Source of the DNA: Holtermannia corniformis
Taxonomy: Eukaryota; Basidiomycota; Tremellomycetes; Holtermanniales
Length of the DNA: 64,000 nt
Direction: 5' to 3'
NCBI GenBank assembly: GCA_001599935.1
Contig: BCIJ01000004.1
Coordinates: 412,346 to 476,345 of the forward strand
Shown: positions 30,297 to 43,300 of the stretch, in pieces
Layout: every line of letters begins with the position of its first letter
Numbering within the stretch: position 1 is the stretch's first letter
Notes under the pieces: model-generated
What the model was told of the DNA's origin: nothing
Databases searched by the model: none
The model's input: only the letters and a program-made list of their open reading frames with translations
Position numbers and translations under genes: made by a program

Positions 30297-30443
30297 GCGT
30301 CATTGTAGGATAGGCAGTGAATGTAGATGATCACCAGACCTCCACTGCATCTGACCGGGGCGGGCCGACAGGCCGACCATGCCGGTTCGCCATAGCACCA
30401 CCATAGGTCATGAGCAGCTCACGACCCGTTCAATGCGTTCCCA

Positions 30444-32142
30444 ATGTCTGCTAATCCAGAACCGCAGTTTGCCCATCTCCGCCATGTGCAGAGCATCGAG
30501 CAAGCCGTAGCGGCGCCCGAGCCAGCGTTGACGCGCTCGGAAAAGAATCGCGACGAAGAGCACGCGCAAAAAGGTTACGAGTACGCCGAGGGCGGCCACG
30601 GCTGGGTCGTGCTTGCCAGCTGTGTGGTCTTTGCAGCATGCACCATGGGCTGGGGAATGGGCAGCGGTGGTGTTTTCCAAGAGGTGAGTGCGCCTCGTCG
30701 ATCCCAACTAACGGTCAGTACTACGCAAACGAAGTGTTCAAAGGCCAGAGCACGAGCAAGATTTCATTGATCGCTAGTTTCCTCGGATTTGTGAGTCAGC
30801 ACGTCCCGACGTTGCTAATGGCAGTTTCTCAACAGTACCGCGGCCATTTCCGGTCGCTTGGCCGATCGGTACGGCCCCAAGCCGATCATGTATACTGCGA
30901 TTTTTGTCGCCTGGGTCGGCAACTTTAGCGCGAGCTGGTGCACAAAGGTCTGGCAGCTCATTCTCTGTCAGGTAGGTTGATCTCTCGTGGCGTTGCTGAT
31001 GACAGGGGATCATTGCGGGTATTGGGTCCGGTGCGGCCGTGCCGCTGTTCCTGTCGATCCCGCCACAATGGTTCTACAAGCGCCGAGGGTTGGCGAGTGG
31101 GATTTCGATGGGCGGGGCGGGTGTTGGTACGTCTACTTGGGCTAGATGTCACTGACCGCAGGCGGTGCCGTGTGGTCGCTCGTGATCCGGCAGCTGCTTT
31201 CGACCGTCGGGTATAAGCGTACCCTCTTGTAAGTCTCGACGTAGCTGCCCGAGCTTACCGCAGGATCATGTCGTTCATCCTCGCCCTGCTTTGCTTGATC
31301 GCAACCGCTCTAATCCGGATCCAGCCCGATTCGCCCGAAGCGCAGGTCCGCCGCGGGCCCTTCATCGACAAGCGCGTCCTACGGCGTAGCGCGTTCTGGA
31401 GCTTGGTCGTCAGCATCGCGATCGGAACCTTTGGCTACATGTAAGTCTACGACCCAAGACTCTGCTGACTACCAGCATCCCGCTCAACTTTATCACGTCT
31501 TATGCCAAGTCGGTCGCGCCTCAAGGTGACCCTATCATGACGGCTCTGTTAGTCTGCCATCACGCCGAGAACCACACTGACGAGCAGACCTTTGACAATC
31601 ATGAGCATCTGCTCATGGCTAGGCCGCGCCGCTATCGGCTCCGTTTCCGACGCGATCGGCCCGCTCAACGCCTACGTTCTACTCTGGCTCTGGTCCGGCA
31701 TGTGCCAAATGGCCATCTGGTACACTGCGCACTCGTATGGCCAGATCATGGCTTTCGTCGTCCTCTGGGGTCTCACCGCGCCCGTACGTCCCTTGACGTC
31801 CCTTATCCCACTCCGCTCACACGCCCAGGGCTTCTTTGGTCTCTTGCCGCAAATCATCATCTCCGTCTTTGGGCCTGAGAACCTCGCGTCGAATTCGGGC
31901 TTGATACTGCTCGTGATCAGTATCGGTAACGTTGGAGCCGGTCCGATTGGCGGCAGGATCTACGACGCGACGCCGGGGACGGACGCGAGCGGGTGGAAGT
32001 GGGTGATTGTGTTTGGAGCGGTGACCCAGCTGCTAGGCGGGCTCACGGCTTGTTGGGGTGAGTCTGGGCGTTTGGACGGGATAGAGCTGACACGGCTGTA
32101 GCGCGATATCGAGCGTCACGCAAAGTCTTTGCTAGGGCTTAG
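30444..32142 (+). CDS. MFS transporter, monocarboxylate (MCT/MCH) type
   Basis: A plasma-membrane-type carrier of the major facilitator superfamily. After an acidic, hydrophilic N-terminus, the first helix has the GGHGWVVLASCVVFAACTMG start typical of fungal monocarboxylate-transporter homologues. Helices 2-4 carry ISGRLADRYGPKPIMY (the loop 2-3 motif). Then come QGIIAGIGSGAAVPLFLSIP, YKRRGLASGISMGGAGVGGA, a cytoplasmic loop with RRGPFIDKRVLRR, and in the second half GRAAIGSVSDAIG and NVGAGPIGGRIYD. About 12 membrane segments. Introns of 35-50 nt; the last exon adds a short basic tail ending 32140-32142. Substrate cannot be told from sequence; fungal relatives include riboflavin and carboxylate carriers. 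Confidence 0.85.
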
Positions 32143-32239
32143 TGCACAGGGTGTAGAAGATGCGATGATCATAATAAAGGTCTACGGTACACGATGCACA
32201 GTTACAAACATATGAGCGGTCGACGGCGCTAGAGGCGGG

Positions 32240-33404
32240 CTACCATTCAAACTCGCTGAGCGTGTTAGCGCACGACGCAGATGGCACCGACGAGCACACG
32301 CGCTGGGAAAGGCATAGCTCGAGAGGAATGGGAACGCTGGCAGGGGACGAAGCAGTCGACAATGCAACCCTCTGCGCACGCCCACGTTGGTTGAACTCAA
32401 GGTGGGCGACTGCATCCGAATCATACCCCAACGGGTAGCACATGCAGCGCTTCCACCTTGGGCGCCACGATCCAAGTACCCAGCGAGTGAAGAGGCCAAC
32501 TCACCCGTTACACTTTGCAAACAGATAATCCTTGCCATTGACATGGACCATGCCGTCCTTGAACACCGTCTTCCATTTATTCTTGACTCGCTGGACCTAC
32601 CATGCCAGTCAGCTTTGCCCTGGTTTTGCCATCGAAGCCAGCGCACCTTGTCGTAGACGCAAAACACGATATCCATCGGCCCGTCCTCGTCTTCACCGTC
32701 CTCGCCGTCGGCCGCATCGTCGTCTGAATCGTCAAGGTCGGAATCAATCACTTCGTCGCCTGGCAGCAGGCCTTTATCGTTTGGCTTGATCTCGGCTGGT
32801 TTGTCGGGTTCCGGCTGGGTTGTTAGCTGTACGCCGCGGGCGTGGTGCGACGATGACGTACCGCACCACCTCGCAGCCTCAGTGGATCCTCGGACAGCTG
32901 GTACGGCGCGCCTGGCTGGACTCCTGGCTCGGGCTTGATGGGCGGCAAGACGTATTCGGGCTTGATCCCGTTGGCTGGGAGGTGGGCGTACGGCTGAGAC
33001 AGGGGCGGTGGGTGGTGGTGCGCATAGTGTTGGACTGGACCCGCACCCGTCCCGTCAAAGTCTGCTACGCGCGTCTCGAGCAGCTTTCCCTCCCATTTCT
33101 GCGGCTGCATCACCACTTGGACGGAATCCAGCGCGGACAGACTGACCTGCTGCAACGCCCTGAGCAACTCCTCTTCCAGCCCATACTCTTCGAAATCCTG
33201 GCGAACCGACGCAATCACATCGTCGATGATGACGCGGTAGACGGCCGGCTGGAGAATGTTAGACAGTGTGCACCGGTGGGCTCTCCGGCGCCGACTGACG
33301 ACAATCTTGTTCGACCTGTGTGACAAAGCATATGAATGGATGAACGGGATACATAATGACCATGGTCAGCAGTGGGACACGGCAGATGGAGTGCAGTGAT
33401 ACCG
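32240..33404 (-). CDS. TOA1: Transcription initiation factor IIA large subunit
   Basis: Part of TFIIA, which stabilises TBP on the TATA box in Pol II initiation. The conserved N-terminal helical region reads PAVYRVIIDDVIASVRQDFE, then EYGLEEELLRALQQ and KWEGKLLETRVADFDG. A long Pro/His/Gly-rich linker follows, then an acidic stretch (DSDLDDSDDDAADGEDGED) and the C-terminal beta-barrel half, MDIVFCVYDKV ... VKNKWKTVFKDGMVHVNGKD YLFAKC ... EFEW at the very end (stop 32240-32242). The first coding exon is uncertain: SNKIV precedes the first intron and no clean ATG joins to it. An ATG at 33404 is a candidate. The gene is convergent with the MFS gene. Confidence 0.85.
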
Positions 33405-33641
33405 ACATGATGCCCTGGGCTGCCGAGGGGGATGGACGGTTGCCGCCCTTATATAGTGTGGTGGCGAGGAGGGCGCACTCAGTCGGAAGGGCCACCGGCT
33501 AAACTCGGTGGGGGAATTAGACCGGTACTTTTATTAGTTTTATCAGTTTTATTCTGTTTACGCCGAGATTTCAGAAGTTGCAGTCCACTTGCCGCACAAC
33601 GCAGTCAGTCAACCCAAACCGGTCGTGACAGTCTCGCCAGG

Positions 33642-36600
33642 ATGAGAAAGCAGCTCGACTCGCGCATCCCAGCGCTCATCAACAATGGCGTAAAGGCCAA
33701 CCACCGCAGCTTCTTCGTCATGGTCGGCGATCACGGGCGAGACCAGGTCGGTGGCTATGCGCAGTGCATGGTGCAGGACTAACACCCGCAGGTCGTCAAC
33801 CTCCACTTTCTCCTGTCGCAAACCCGTGTATCAGCTCGCCCAAGCGTCCTGTGGTGCTACAAGGACGACCTCGGGTTCACGACGTAGGTGCTACGGCAGT
33901 GGCGACTGGCTGACGACCGTAGCCACCGCAAGAAGCGCGAGGCCAAGATCAAGCGCGATGTCAAGCGCGGGATCCGGGAACCCAACGAGCAGAACCCGTT
34001 TGAACTCTTTGTGGCCGTGGCGGACATTCGGTACAAGTGAGTGGAATGACCTTGTTGCCCATTCGACTGACAAGCTTAGCAAGTACAAGGAGTCGGCAAA
34101 GGTGCTCGGTCAGACGTTTGGCATGTTGATCCTGCAAGACTATGAAGCGATCACGCCAAATCTGCTCGCGCGCACAATCGAGACCGTCGAGGGTGGCGGG
34201 ATCGTCGTGCTGCTGCTCAAGACAATGTCAAGCTTGAAGCAGCTGTATACCATGTCGATGGTGAGTGCGCTCTCCGTCGTCACTGGCTAATACTGCAGGA
34301 CGTACACTCGCGCTATCGGACCGACTCGCACGCAGCCGTCCAACCGCGCTTCAACGAGCGCTTCATCCTCTCTCTCGGCAACTGCCCAGACTGCCTCGTC
34401 CTAGACGACGAGCTCAACGTCTTGCCAATCTCAAAGGGCAAGGACATTGTCGCGCTCGATGACGCGGCGGCAGACCGCGGTCGGGCACGCAACGCTGAAG
34501 AGTTGAAAGCGATGAAGGAGAGCCTCGAGGGCGTCAACATTGTCGGATCGCTGGGCAAGCTTGCAAAGACGGTGGATCAGGTCGGTCACTGTCCCGCTGA
34601 CTCGACCGGGCTGACAAGACAGGCCAAAGCGCTGTTGACATTCGTCGAAGCCATCTCGGAAAAGACGCTCTCGTCGACCGTCTCGTTGACTGCCTCGCGT
34701 GGACGTGGTAAATCCGCCGCTCTAGGTCTCGCCATCGGCGCCGCGATCGCACACGACTATTCCAACATCTTTGTCACCTCGCCCGACCCTGAAAACCTTA
34801 AGACACTGTTCCAGTTTGTGTTCAAGGCGCTCGATGCGCTCGGGTACGAAGAGCACCTCGACTATGATGTCGTTCAGAGCACCAACCCGGCTTTCAACAA
34901 GGCGATTGTTAGAGTCAACGTGTACCGTGGCCACCGGCAGACTATTCAGGTGGGTACGGTCAGCTCACACGACGGTGCTGATGAGAGCAGTATATCCAAC
35001 CGGAAGACGCGCATGTGCTTGGCCAAGCCGAGTTGGTGATTATCGATGAAGCCGCCGCCATCCCCCTCCCGCTTGTGCGCAAGCTCCTCGGCCCGTACCT
35101 CGTCTTCATGGCGTCGACCATCAATGGGTACGAGGGGACTGGCCGATCGCTCTCGATCAAGCTGCTAGCCCAGCTGCGCGAGCAAACACGCCCATCCATC
35201 GCCAAAGAGCCCACCGGCACCAACGCTGGCCCGTCCAAAGCCTCGTCAGCAGGCCGCGCAGGTGCCGGGCTCGCCCGCTCCCTCCGCGAGATCAAACTCG
35301 ACGAACCGATCCGCTACAGTCCCGGCGACCAGGTTGAGAAATGGCTCAACTCCCTGCTCTGCCTCGATGCCTCGGCCGTCTCGCGCCTCGGCCAGGGCAT
35401 GCCCCCAGCGGAAGAGTGCGAGCTGTACTATGTCAACCGCGATACCCTGTTCTCGTACCATCCTGCATCCGAAGTCTTCTTGCAACGCATGATGGCGCTC
35501 TACGTCGCGAGCCACTACAAGAACTCGCCGAATGATTTGCAGTTGCTCAGTGATGCGCCCGCGCATCACCTGTTTGTACTCTTGCCGCCGCTCAAGGATG
35601 ACGCTAGTACCCTTCCGGACCCGCTCGTCGTGATCCAAGTCGCGCTCGAGGGCAACATTTCGAAAGACACCATCCTGCGAGAACTCGGTCGCACCGGCGT
35701 CCGCTCTTCCGGTGACATGATCCCGTGGCTCGTATCGCAGCAGGTGGGTCGTGCGGATGTGGGTCGGCGCTGACGTCTCAGTTCCAAGATAACGACTTTG
35801 CAATGCTCTCGGGTGCTCGGATCGTTCGGATCGCAGCGCACCCAGACTACACTCGGGTGGGTACCTTGCGAGCAGAGGGTTAGACTGACTGGACAGATGA
35901 AATACGGAACACGGGCACTGCAGGCGCTCAATGCGTTTTACAGCGGCGAGCTGACCAACCTCGACGAGGTGGTGGATGACGGCAGCGACGCGTTTGCAAA
36001 GGGCTCCAAGGTCGGCAAGGTAAGTTTCTGATATCACCGCCGACGACGCTAATGTGGCAGGATGCCAACTTGCTCTCGGACGACATCACCATCCGGGATC
36101 CACGCAAGATGCCGCCCTTGCTCCAACGCCTGTCCGAGCGCCGACCCGAAGCGCTCGACTACCTCGGCGTCTCGTTCGGTCTCTCCCAGCAACTATTACA
36201 GTTTTGGCGGAAAGCCGGCTTCGTCCCGCTCTATGCCAGTCAAAAGGAGAACGCGCTCACGGGTGAATACACATTTGTGATGCTGCGTGAACTGCAGAGT
36301 AAAGTCGCAGAGGCCGACAACTGGCTTGCGGCGTTTGCTCAGGGTAGGTTGCGCGGACGCGGGCGAACCCGGCTGACATGACAGACTTCCGACGGAGATT
36401 CATCAGCTTGCTGTCGTATGGCTCTTTCAAGAAATTTGATGCCGTGACGGCGATGACGGTGTTGGATGCTGCGGGCGCTGCGACCGGTAGTGTGCCCTCA
36501 AGTGAGTTGCCGCGATTTTCACGGGCAGCGGCTGATTGCAGGCACGATCACCTCCGACGAGCTCAAAGCGCTCGTCACGCCGTTCGACCTCAAACGACTC

Positions 36601-37308
36601 GAGTCGTATTCGCACAACATGCTCGAATACCACGTCATCCTCGACCTCGTCCCGACGCTTGCCAACCTGTTCTTCACACAGCGGCTTGGCTCAGAGCTGT
36701 CCCTACCTGCCACGCAGCGCGCAATCTTGCTCTGTCTCGGTCTGCAGCGCAAGTCGTTTGACGATATCGAGGCCGACTTGAAGATGGCGACGCCCCAAGC
36801 GCTTGCACTGTTTGCCAAGATGATGGTGCGGATAAGCAAGCAGCTCGAGGATATCCAGAAGAAGGCGCTGGCAGCCGACATCCCTGTCCGACAAGAGGTC
36901 ATCCGCAACGTGCCGACTGGGAACGGCAATGCACAACAGGGGACCGACAATTGGCAGCCAATGGCGACGACGGTCGAGGAGGACCTGAACGAGGTCGTAG
37001 ATGAGGAGACGAAAAAGGCGAGGGCGTTGCAGCGCGAGCTGATTGATTCGATGGATCTTTCCAAGTGAGTCTGCGTCGTCTCAGTGCCACGACTAACCGC
37101 CAGATACGCCATCGACGGCAGTGCCGACTTTTCAGAGGCGCAAGCTCAGGTCGAGGCTTTGGCCAGTGCCAAGCCAGACCAACGAGCGCGGCTGTCAACC
37201 GTCGTTAGCGTCAAGGCGGCACCTGCGGCGCCTGTCGCGACCAAGCAGAAGCGAAAAGGTGACTCGCTAGACAAGGCAGCCAAGAAGGGCAAGAAGAGCA
37301 ACGCGTGA
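33642..37308 (+). CDS. KRE33: RNA cytidine acetyltransferase Kre33/NAT10
   Basis: Makes N4-acetylcytidine in 18S rRNA and in some tRNAs and is needed for 40S ribosome assembly in the nucleolus. Exon 1 starts MRKQLDSRIPALINNGVKAN and the conserved SFFVMVGDHGRDQ|VVNLHFLLSQ follows across an intron. Next are RPSVLWCYKDDLGF, RKKREAKIKRDVKRGIR, FELFVAVADIRY, GQTFGMLILQDYEAITPNLL, and GGGIVVLLLKTM. The ATPase module has Walker A (SRGRGKSAALGL) and Walker B-like IIDEAAAIPLPLVRKLLGPY. The GNAT acetyltransferase region and LDYLGVSFGLSQQLLQFW follow, then the C-terminal tRNA-binding region and a Lys-rich tail (KKGKKSNA) probably serving nucleolar localisation. About 1040 residues, as in yeast. The stop is 32 bases from the stop of the convergent neighbour. 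Confidence 0.95.
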
Positions 37309-37340
37309 GATCATTACATGCATCATTGTACAATAGGGCA

Positions 37341-40300
37341 TCAATCCCCAATTCCACGTAGCGCGAGGAACCGTTCCGTCGCTGTCAGATCGTTACCGAG
37401 TTCGACGAGGGAACCTTTGACGTCTGCTCGACTACTTTGCGGCAGCTCGAGCGCGTTGCACGCTTTGAGGTACTTGGCGTTTGGCATTCCGCTGTGGCTG
37501 AGGTTTTCCGCTCGCAGGATCATCAAGACGGTGCTGAGACGATCGCCGTGTGCGAGCATTAAAGCGGGGCTGAACGTCGCCAAGAAGGGTACAACGTCGA
37601 GGAATGTAGTATGCAGAGCGGCCCGCAAGGCCTACCAAGTCAGACGGTACAGCAACAGCGAACACTTACCGAGGTTTGACATTGATCTTGAAGCGAAACG
37701 AACAGTAGCCTCTCGAGATCAGGCCAGATCCATTGCCAAAAGGATTCGGCGTCTTGGATCCTTGCTGTGTTGCAGTTGTAAAGGACCAGCAGCACTGCGC
37801 GTACGACGAGGAACGCTCGGGTGAGCAACTCGGCACCTTCGTGTATGCGCTCGGGTGCTAATAGAAAGTCGGCACATGCTTTGAAGGCCAGCCCGGAGAG
37901 GCGGCCGACCACTGGCAACACTTTGACTAGTCGCGGGGCATTGTCCTCGGTGGTCAACGTCGTCAGGATCAGAAAGCTATAGGTCCGGAGTTGCACCGCG
38001 ACCGCCTATCGTGATTAGACCTAGCACAATCTTGTCCGAGACATACCAGCCTGGCCATGGCTTCCGCTATTGATGCTAGCGTCGTCTGGTCATGGGCGTC
38101 GGCGAGCAGAATCAGCTGCGCCGCGAGTTTGCACACGCGCATAGCCAAGTCCAGGTCCTGCGCTCCAGTCATCGGGCGCTGCAATACTTCGAGACAGCCT
38201 GGCGCGGCGCCGACCAAGAGAGCCGTAATGCGCTGTTGATTCCCCATCCGGTCTTGGCTTGCGGCATCGCTGATGAGCATCTGCATTGTCAGCACAGTCC
38301 TGAAGCAATGACGCTTACCTCGAGCAACGCGCAAAGCGTCTGATCGGTGACAACAGCGCCTTGTATCACAGTACCCAGCTGCTCGTACGCCACGAGCACC
38401 GCCGTGTTTTCAACCTTCGCAGCTGTAGCGGCTTGGATCGACGTATCGAGAAGTTGGCGCAGCGCCGCTGCGTCTACGCGGAATCTTGCAAGAACGAGCA
38501 GAAGCAGCGTTGACGTTTGGTGTAAGAGTAGCTGACGGTTCAGCGCGACCCACCGTCGTACACTTGCTTACCGAGATGTCAGTCGTAGCGCGCTGGAGCA
38601 ACAAGCCGCACAGGCGCAGCAGCGGGTTGGGATCAAACTCCTTTGCCGTCCATTCGGCGACATGCCGCGCGAGCTTCATCAAGAAATCACCAAAGCCTGA
38701 ATGATGAGCGCAGCTCAAATGGCAATCACTCACTAGTCAGTGACTCGTCGGAGAACTCGGTCCAGTCCTTCATGAATAGGTGCAGCGATTTGAGAACCAG
38801 AGAGACGTCGCTAGTGCGCCGAGAGGCTCGCAATAGGCCATTCATGCTGTGACTGTCAGCTAGGTTGTGTGATGTTTACGTACATGTCGCGCAGGACCAT
38901 GTCACCAACGTCAGGGCGACTCTTTGCTCCGGGCGCTTTGATCGTTGGTGAGTAAACGGCACGAAAAACAGCTGCCATTCGGGAGTCGATGGTGGATGAG
39001 AGGTCGGCCTCGTCCTGGAGCCGAGTCAGTACAGTATGGTCGAGGTCGAGCTTACCCTCAACATCAACAGCAACAGCCCGCTGTCGGCATACCTACCTCA
39101 GGTCAGCGTTGTTCAGCTGCGCGCGAAGTACCAACGTGTGAAGCAGCAAGTGCAAGCAACCGCGAGCTATCTAGCCTCAGCAACAATGAGCAGGAGAGGA
39201 CGCGACTTGCCGTTCTCCGTGACGGCTGCATCGTAGCTTGCGTTGTCGTCGTTCAAGACTATTGAAGCCAAAGCTGCGGCCACATGGCTGACAATACATC
39301 AGCAATGCAGAGGCTCGTTCATACACGTACGGCAATGCAGGACCAATAAACGACCGGTCGCACTTGGCGAAAGCCGTTTGCAAGATGGACACTGCAAGCA
39401 GTCGGATCTCGGAAGAGATGCCCTTTCGAGCTAGCTCGGCGAGCACACCAAGGGCTTTGGTCATATATTGAATTTCTTCGGCGATGTAGTGCTTGGTCCA
39501 TGAGCGACGTCCTGCTGAATCCCTAGACCCACCTTGAAGACAATGACGAGGACGCAGTCGAGCATCCCACGAAGCGCGACAAAGTCTAAACTCGGCAGGT
39601 CCAGCTCGCACAAGAGCTGCAGGACTGCATCGACTAACGGCGCGCCGATGAGAAAGGTTGTCTTGGTAACTCCTGGCTCGAGCAGCGATGACGCACGACG
39701 CAGACCAATATGCTTTGGTGAATCGAGTATGGTGACAAGAGCGGGAACGAGGACGCTAAGACTACCTCGCTGGGACGGATCGCCCAGGTCCAAGATCGTC
39801 AATATGGCTTGCGACATGATTCGTCGATGCGTGGCCGGTGACAACTTTGCTTCCAAAGCCATGGCGCGAAGGGCGATGGCGAGTAGACTGGCGCGTAGCA
39901 GTTGCGACGCGGCGCTTTCGGCCTGCGGGCGTCAGTGCTGCCGCGCCGAGAGCCGACTCACATGTTTGTGATCGTTCTTGGCTGACTCCTTCAGCAGCAT
40001 CGTCCTTTCTGCTATGAGCGCCTCCAGTGTTGGCCATCCGATCACTAGCAGCGGTCAGGAAATATCCAATCTGGTTCGATCGACTTACTGGGTCCCGTCT
40101 TCCAAGCGTTGCTGTGAAACTCGAGTCTCCGCAACAGTTCAATGCGTGTCCCTACCTTGGACCGCACGAGGTGGTCTTCGAAGCATAGCGTCATAAAGCT
40201 CCAGTGGGTCGGCAGAAGCGATTGCTTCAAGACGTCGTACTCGACAGAGATCTGCCATCGTTAGCACAACGCAACACACCGTGACACTTACCTCTGAGGT

Positions 40301-43300
40301 GTCCAAGGCGTCCAGAAACACAAGAATGACCCCTACTACTGCCGATCTCCACGGACGACTGCCTTGACGAACGTCGGCTTCGATCAGATCCAAGATCAGC
40401 CGCCAAAGCGCTGCGGTAGTCTTTTGTCTACAGTGTCAGGGTTGGCAGCCGCAGTCGTCACGTACCTATCCTGGGTAGCTCTTTGTTCGGTGATGACCTG
40501 TTCAAGTGCTGCGTGATCCGTCACCACAACAGTCAACAACAATCTGACATATGGCTGCCGATCGGAGGCGGTTTGTAGGATCTTCCACAAGCTGTGAAGG
40601 TTCAGCGAGACTCTGAACAGATGTGCCACGCACGACAGATATAGGGCAGGCGCCAATGCCCGGATCTGCTATCGTCAATACCTCGCCGCCTGCAAGTCAT
40701 ACACGTACAGTAGTGGCCACGTCGGTCGCACGTCCTGCTTTGGTAAACAGCACGTCGAAGAAGCCTGCGATGAACACCGATTGTGGATGCGCCTCGCCAA
40801 ACAGAGTGGCGAGATCCTGGAGTACACCCAGATCCAGCGGTAGATCAGGCTCCGACTCGTTGTGACGGCGCCGATTAGACCTGTAGACTCAGTCGATCTG
40901 CAGCTAGTTCCTACCGTACTCACAAGAACAACTGGTCGCGCAGGGTGAGAGCCTCGGGTTGATCTTCATGCGACACCCCGTAGATTGAGAGTATCACCCG
41001 CAGAAGCTGTCGCAATGTAGACGCTCTGTACCCAGATCAGTAGCTTATCAACGTGTGAGACGTACGAACGGTAGATCGCCGTCATCCCCAGCAGATGGAG
41101 AGCATCGATGACGCGACCATAATCGAAAGGTACGTCCGACACAACCGAGTACCTCTGTATCGCGCGCGGTGTCGTCTGCCGGTGCGAAGCACATTACCAA
41201 GTCGTAGACTTCTACCAAGCCAAGCGAGTCATTTGCCTCAAGAGTGTCGCAGATCCGGTGCAGAACCACAGATGGGACATAGACATGGGACTGCGATAGC
41301 ACGCGCGTCCAGCGGGTCACTCGTGCAACCGCCTCGGCACCATTCTGCAATGATTCGTTGACGAGCTGCCACAGCGTATCTGCGCCAGTCTGAGCATCCA
41401 TTTCGAGCACCTTTGGCAGGGATTTGTAAACGTGATCCTATCGCGCATCAGTACGCCGTTGTCCAACGATAGCACGTACCTTTGCGGACAAGTCTCCCAA
41501 GTCCTCAAGCCACGCAATGAGCAGCTCTTGCGACAGAGCAAACGTCACGCCAGCCTCGATCAGTCGCGCGACACAGCCGAGCGCATTATCGGCTAGCGTT
41601 GACGCCGTGTCGTTCTCAGTATGCTGCTGATCAGTTGAAAGCTTACGCGAACACTCTGACACACCTCTGCCGGCGAGTTTTGACTTGCGTGTGAGGCATG
41701 CTGCTTGGCACTGTCATAGACGATTGTGGCGTAGCTCCAAGCTGTCAACCGTGCATTCCGATCGTAGTCAAACTCACCGGTCTGCATCCAGCGCAAATAA
41801 GGCATCGAGCCATTTGCAAGCGTAGAGGCTCAACAGTCGTCTGCGATCGGCCTTGTAGTATGCGACCGAGGTGGTCGAGACCGAGCCGCCGCTCTTGGGT
41901 GGCGCTCGTACGCCAGGTAGAGCCTTGTGCTTGGTCGCATACTGGGTGATACCTTGCAGCAAGTGTGCGCTCTGTGCGTTCAGCCCCTGCTTGTACTTTC
42001 GTGTGGCTATTCACCTCATCCAAGACCCAGCCTAGGACGGCGGCCGCCAGCCTCTCGAGCGCGTAGTCGGAGCACAGCGCGTTCGGCCAAGCGCGCTTGA
42101 TGAGCAATAAGAACGCATGCTCATTCACTGCCAAATCAATCTGAGCCAACGAGACCTCGATACTCGCGAGCAGCAATTCAACATCAGGCGACGAATCGAG
42201 TAACAGGGGTAACGCAAAGTCGCACTCGAGGTCGGGGTGTGCATTAGGTAAGAGACGAATCTCTTGATCGCGCCGCTGGAAGAGGCCGAGGTGATGGAGG
42301 TGTTCGAGAAGGTGTTGCGCGACGGTGTCGGACGTAATGGAGAAATCGGACCGGAGGACGGCACGGAGAGAGGCGAGATCTAGCGTGGTGTAGGTCCCGC
42401 CTTCGTCTGTTGAACTGTCGGGCAGGAGACCAGGGAGGACTTGGAGTAGTTCCGTGTCGTTTTGTGACGGTTTGTCCGGCTGCGGCGAGCGCAAGAGTGC
42501 AGTGATGTACGTAAGAAAAGGCCACGAGAAAACATACCAATCCGGCGAGACGACGACGCGCTCTGCAGGACAAGCGTCACCAAAGTCTGTCAAAGCCGAA
42601 GAGCGTGCGCGTTGCGTATCGAGTGCTTCCGCGTAGCGCTTGACGGTCTGCGGTAGATCGAGGTCGTCTGCACCGATACGATCACCCAGTCTCGACTGGA
42701 TGACGAGGGCGCTCGCGGCGAGCCCGTTTTCCAGTAGCTCAAGTTGGGTCCACATGATGCTATGCAGCACCGCGACCTCGTCAAGCGAGCACTTTTCCAG
42801 CTGCTGCGGATCCAGGAGCAACGCGTGGTATTGCTCTTCGAAAGACTGGCGCAGCGCTTCAGACCGAATCGTGACGCGTAATCGCGTCGGTTGACAGACA
42901 TCATCCTTGAGACCATTGAGGCATTCGGCGTGGAACAGCTGATTACAGCCTGTTCCGCAAACGTATGCTTGCGTCGTGATCCCCCAGAGCGGTAAGCGGC
43001 ATTTAGCGCACAGTGTCAAAGTGAACAGCGTGACGAGCGAGAGCTCGTGCTGCCCCACGATTCGGCGCGTGGGCGTCAGCATCCGGAGGTCGGCATAGTC
43101 GGATACGCCTTTGGATTGTCTCTGGACGTGACTGAATTTGATGGCCGCCGGTGTGGAGGATGCTTGGCCTAGGACGGGGGGCACGGTAATGACTTGGTCA
43201 AAAGGGGCGTAGCAGTCGAGGTGGACGAGGTCGTGGCACAGCAGGCATGCGAGAGCGAAACTGCTGATGGGTTTGGCGCAGTGCGAACATGGCTTGCCAT

